From Lutibacter sp. (lineage in GTDB: Bacteria > Bacteroidota > Bacteroidia > Flavobacteriales > Flavobacteriaceae), in the NCBI GenBank assembly GCA_015662775.1, contig DQTL01000140.1, positions 1 through 42,454 of the forward strand: a DNA stretch of 42,454 bases. Reading direction: 5' to 3'. A program made the position numbers and the translations under genes. A model generated the notes under the pieces. The model was not told the origin of the DNA and searched no databases. It saw only the letters and a program-made list of their open reading frames with translations. Shown piece after piece: positions 40,956-42,454 of this stretch (positions are counted from its first letter, which is position 1; each line of letters begins with the position of its first letter).

Positions 40956-41528
40956 TTAAGTAATCTGGTGAAATTGTTTAATAATTCGCCAATTTCTTAT
41001 CACAAAACGAACACCAGAAAACACTGTTATTAAAAGTGTTATAGCAAGAGCTAGGTATAATAAGAATTGTATATATTCAGAATAGTACTCCCTAAAATGC
41101 CTGTGTGTCATAAAGAAAATATAGGCAATACCTAAAGTTAGCATTTGTATAACTGTTTTTAACTTTCCACTATTTGTGGCTGCTACAATAATATTTCGGC
41201 TTAAAAAGACAAATCGATAAGCTGTAACGACAATTTCCCGAATAAAAATTGGGATAATCCACCAAATAGAAACAACATCCATATACACAAAAACAGAAAA
41301 AGAAATAATAATTAAAATTTTATCAGCTAAAGGATCTAAGATTTTCCCTAATTTGGTTATTTGATTGTATTTCCTTGCATACCAACCATCTAACCAATCT
41401 GTTATTACAGCAATAAAGATAAAAAATCCTGCAATTATACGTACCCAAAGACCACCTTCTATTAAAAAGAAAGGTGCAATTAATGCAATTACAATTCGTA
41501 TTGATGTTATGATGTTCGGGAAATTCAT
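40956..41528 (-). CDS. pgsA: CDP-diacylglycerol--glycerol-3-phosphate 3-phosphatidyltransferase
   Basis: This 190-residue membrane enzyme makes phosphatidylglycerophosphate, the committed step to phosphatidylglycerol and cardiolipin. The CDP-alcohol phosphatidyltransferase motif D-G-x2-A-R-x8-G-x3-D-x3-D is intact (DGWYARKYNQITKLG, then KILDPLAD). Several membrane segments surround it, and the start MNFPNIITSIRI is typical. Its promoter ends 6 nt before the ATG, so the mRNA may be leaderless. It is followed by a PAP2 phosphatase gene, making a two-step pathway pair. Sequence elements upstream include a stump of a beta-barrel gene. Confidence 0.95.
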   Translation of the reverse strand: MNFPNIITSIRIVIALIAPFFLIEGGLWVRIIAGFFIFIAVITDWLDGWYARKYNQITKLGKILDPLADKILIIISFSVFVYMDVVSIWWIIPIFIREIVVTAYRFVFLSRNIIVAATNSGKLKTVIQMLTLGIAYIFFMTHRHFREYYSEYIQFLLYLALAITLLITVFSGVRFVIRNWRIIKQFHQIT

Positions 41529-41534
41529 AGACTA

Positions 41535-41566
41535 CAAAAGTAGGAAAAAACTGTTAGGTCTAGCAA
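41535..41566 (-). promoter_or_regulatory. Promoter of pgsA (possible leaderless transcript)
   Basis: On the minus strand, TTG (41566-41564), a 21-nt spacer and TACTTTTG (41542-41535) fit the Bacteroidetes promoter. The pgsA ATG begins only 6 nt beyond the -7 element. Confidence 0.6.
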
Positions 41567-41570
41567 ATAA

Positions 41571-41725
41571 TTAAAAGGTATAAACCAAAGCATTTGTTAA
41601 GTTATATTCTTTATTAGGAATTCCAACAACAGGAACCGCATCAAACGTAAAACTAAAAGCAGTTTTATAAGGTAGATTTTGAAATATTTTTACGGTAAAT
41701 GCCGCATTAACCCCTTGTATTTGCG
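41571..41725 (-). pseudogene. 3' stump of a beta-barrel outer-membrane protein gene
   Basis: Directly after the leuS stop codon, an open frame of about 50 codons on the same strand reads VNAAFTVKIFQNLPYKTAFSF and ends YNLTNALVYTF. Alternating residues and a terminal Phe are typical of the last strands of an outer-membrane barrel. No start codon or signal peptide precedes it; the frame begins inside leuS. It is probably the remaining end of a gene removed by deletion between leuS and pgsA, or a chance frame. The family cannot be named. Confidence 0.4.
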
Positions 41726-42454
41726 TTAACCCACAATATTCACAATTTTTCCTGGTACTACAATTACCTTTTTAGGAGTACGACCTGCTAATTGTGCTTG
41801 TGTTTTTTGATGTGCTAAAACGGTTTTTTCGATTTCATCTTTACTTAAATCTAAAGCTAACTCCATAGTGAAACGCATTTTTCCATTAAATGAAATAGGA
41901 TATACCTTACTACTTTCTACCAAATATTTGGCTTCAAATATTGGGAAAGGAACCTTTGAAATGGATTCAGTATGTCCTAATTTCTCCCATAATTCTTCAG
42001 CAATGTGCGGTGCATATGGTTCTAATAAAATGGCTAAAGGTTCTAAAACAGCTCGTTTATTACATTTTAAAGCAGTCAATTCGTTTGCCGCTATCATAAA
42101 GGTAGAAACTGAAGTGTTAAAAGAAAAATTAGCAATATCGTCTTCCACTTTTTTGATGGTTTTATGTAATATTTTATACTCTTCTTTTGTTGGTTCTTCT
42201 GCTGTTACCGAGAATACATCTTCAACAATATACAAACGCCATAATTTCTTTAAAAAGCTTTGTACACCTGTTATTCCTGCCGTATTCCATGGTTTAGCTT
42301 GTTCTAAAGGACCTAAAAACATTTCATACATTCTTAAAGTGTCTGCACCAAAATCAGTACAAATATCATCTGGATTGACAACATTGTATTTTGATTTGGA
42401 CATTTTTTCTACTTCTCTACCCACTAAAAACTGACCATTTGGTTCTTTAATGAA
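41726..42454 (-). CDS. leuS: Leucyl-tRNA synthetase, C-terminal part (runs off the window)
   Basis: This is the last 242 codons of leuS; the frame is open to the window edge, so the 5' part lies outside. KMSKSKYNVVNPDD near its start is the KMSKS catalytic loop of class I synthetases with LeuS-like context, and DTLRMYEMFLGPLEQAKPWNT (cited by its core MYEMFLGPLEQ) follows. An anticodon-binding helical domain comes next (ANELTALKCNKRAVLEPLAILL, in part, and APHIAEELWEKLGH), and the C-terminal tail ends KKVIVVPGKIVNIVG. The end is that of an intact LeuS. The gene beyond the stop is a stump of an unrelated barrel gene. Confidence 0.96.
   Translation of the reverse strand, partial: FIKEPNGQFLVGREVEKMSKSKYNVVNPDDICTDFGADTLRMYEMFLGPLEQAKPWNTAGITGVQSFLKKLWRLYIVEDVFSVTAEEPTKEEYKILHKTIKKVEDDIANFSFNTSVSTFMIAANELTALKCNKRAVLEPLAILLEPYAPHIAEELWEKLGHTESISKVPFPIFEAKYLVESSKVYPISFNGKMRFTMELALDLSKDEIEKTVLAHQKTQAQLAGRTPKKVIVVPGKIVNIVG

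Noticed and set aside
41868-42434. 188-codon plus-strand frame opposite leuS
   Set aside because: leuS on the minus strand carries the KMSKS motif and clear family features; the other is a shadow frame.

Overview
The window looks like the chromosome of a low-GC member of the Bacteroidota, most likely a Flavobacteriaceae species. Supporting signs are a Bat (Bacteroides aerotolerance) operon, a cell-surface protein with a type IX secretion C-terminal sorting domain, a Bacteroidetes-type putative porin, a long-form urocanate hydratase, many SPII lipoproteins with short lipoboxes, A-rich leaders instead of Shine-Dalgarno sites, and several matches to the Bacteroidetes promoter (TTG, 17-21 nt, TAnnTTTG).

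Layout. 1-758: tRNA-Asp(GTC) on the minus strand with its own promoter and terminator, in otherwise gene-free DNA. 759-7743: Bat-type operon (MoxR ATPase, DUF58, BatD-like two-TM protein, two VWA proteins BatA and BatB, TPR protein BatC). Its spacers hold inverted repeats and the remnant of a four-helix-bundle (23S IVS-type) gene, and no full BatD or BatE follows. 7767-10140: a T9SS cargo gene broken by two single-base frameshifts, divergent from a YceI lipoprotein. 10205-12074: an Lrp/AsnC regulator divergent from a methionine gamma-lyase-type enzyme, with an Lrp-like palindrome between them. 12085-12916: a compact one-gene segment (YdcF/DUF218) bounded by GTTRTGY boxes and ending in an attC-like hairpin, apparently inserted in a REP-like repeat. 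12989-23740: NhaC antiporter, orphan ATPase, RNase HII, porin, two lipoproteins, aldehyde dehydrogenase, beta-barrel protein, LuxE-like acyl-protein synthetase and ZIP transporter. 23864-24463: MazF/PemK-type toxin-antitoxin pair with a palindromic operator-promoter.

24484-27358: rsmI, divergent aspS, then tRNA-Gly(GCC) and tRNA-Leu(TAA) and a terminator. 27441-27761 is the 3' stump of a VCBS/FG-GAP gene. 27782-34720: double OmpA-domain protein, a short tail-less SSB next to dprA (suggesting a transformation role), an RluE-type pseudouridine synthase, a small unknown, CvpA, an EEP-family nuclease/phosphatase and HflX. 34745-38832: Skp/OmpH-like lipoprotein, DUF1801, flavin-binding split-barrel, DUF4136 lipoprotein and urocanate hydratase. 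38999-42454: lipoprotein plus TatD, then pgsA with a PAP2 phosphatase (probably two consecutive steps of phosphatidylglycerol synthesis), a beta-barrel gene stump, and the 3' part of leuS running off the edge.

Most genes are housekeeping or envelope functions. The least ordinary element is the attC-like single-gene cassette at about 12208-12898. No integrase, transposase, CRISPR array or prophage is visible. All calls come from reading the sequence; no database search was run.
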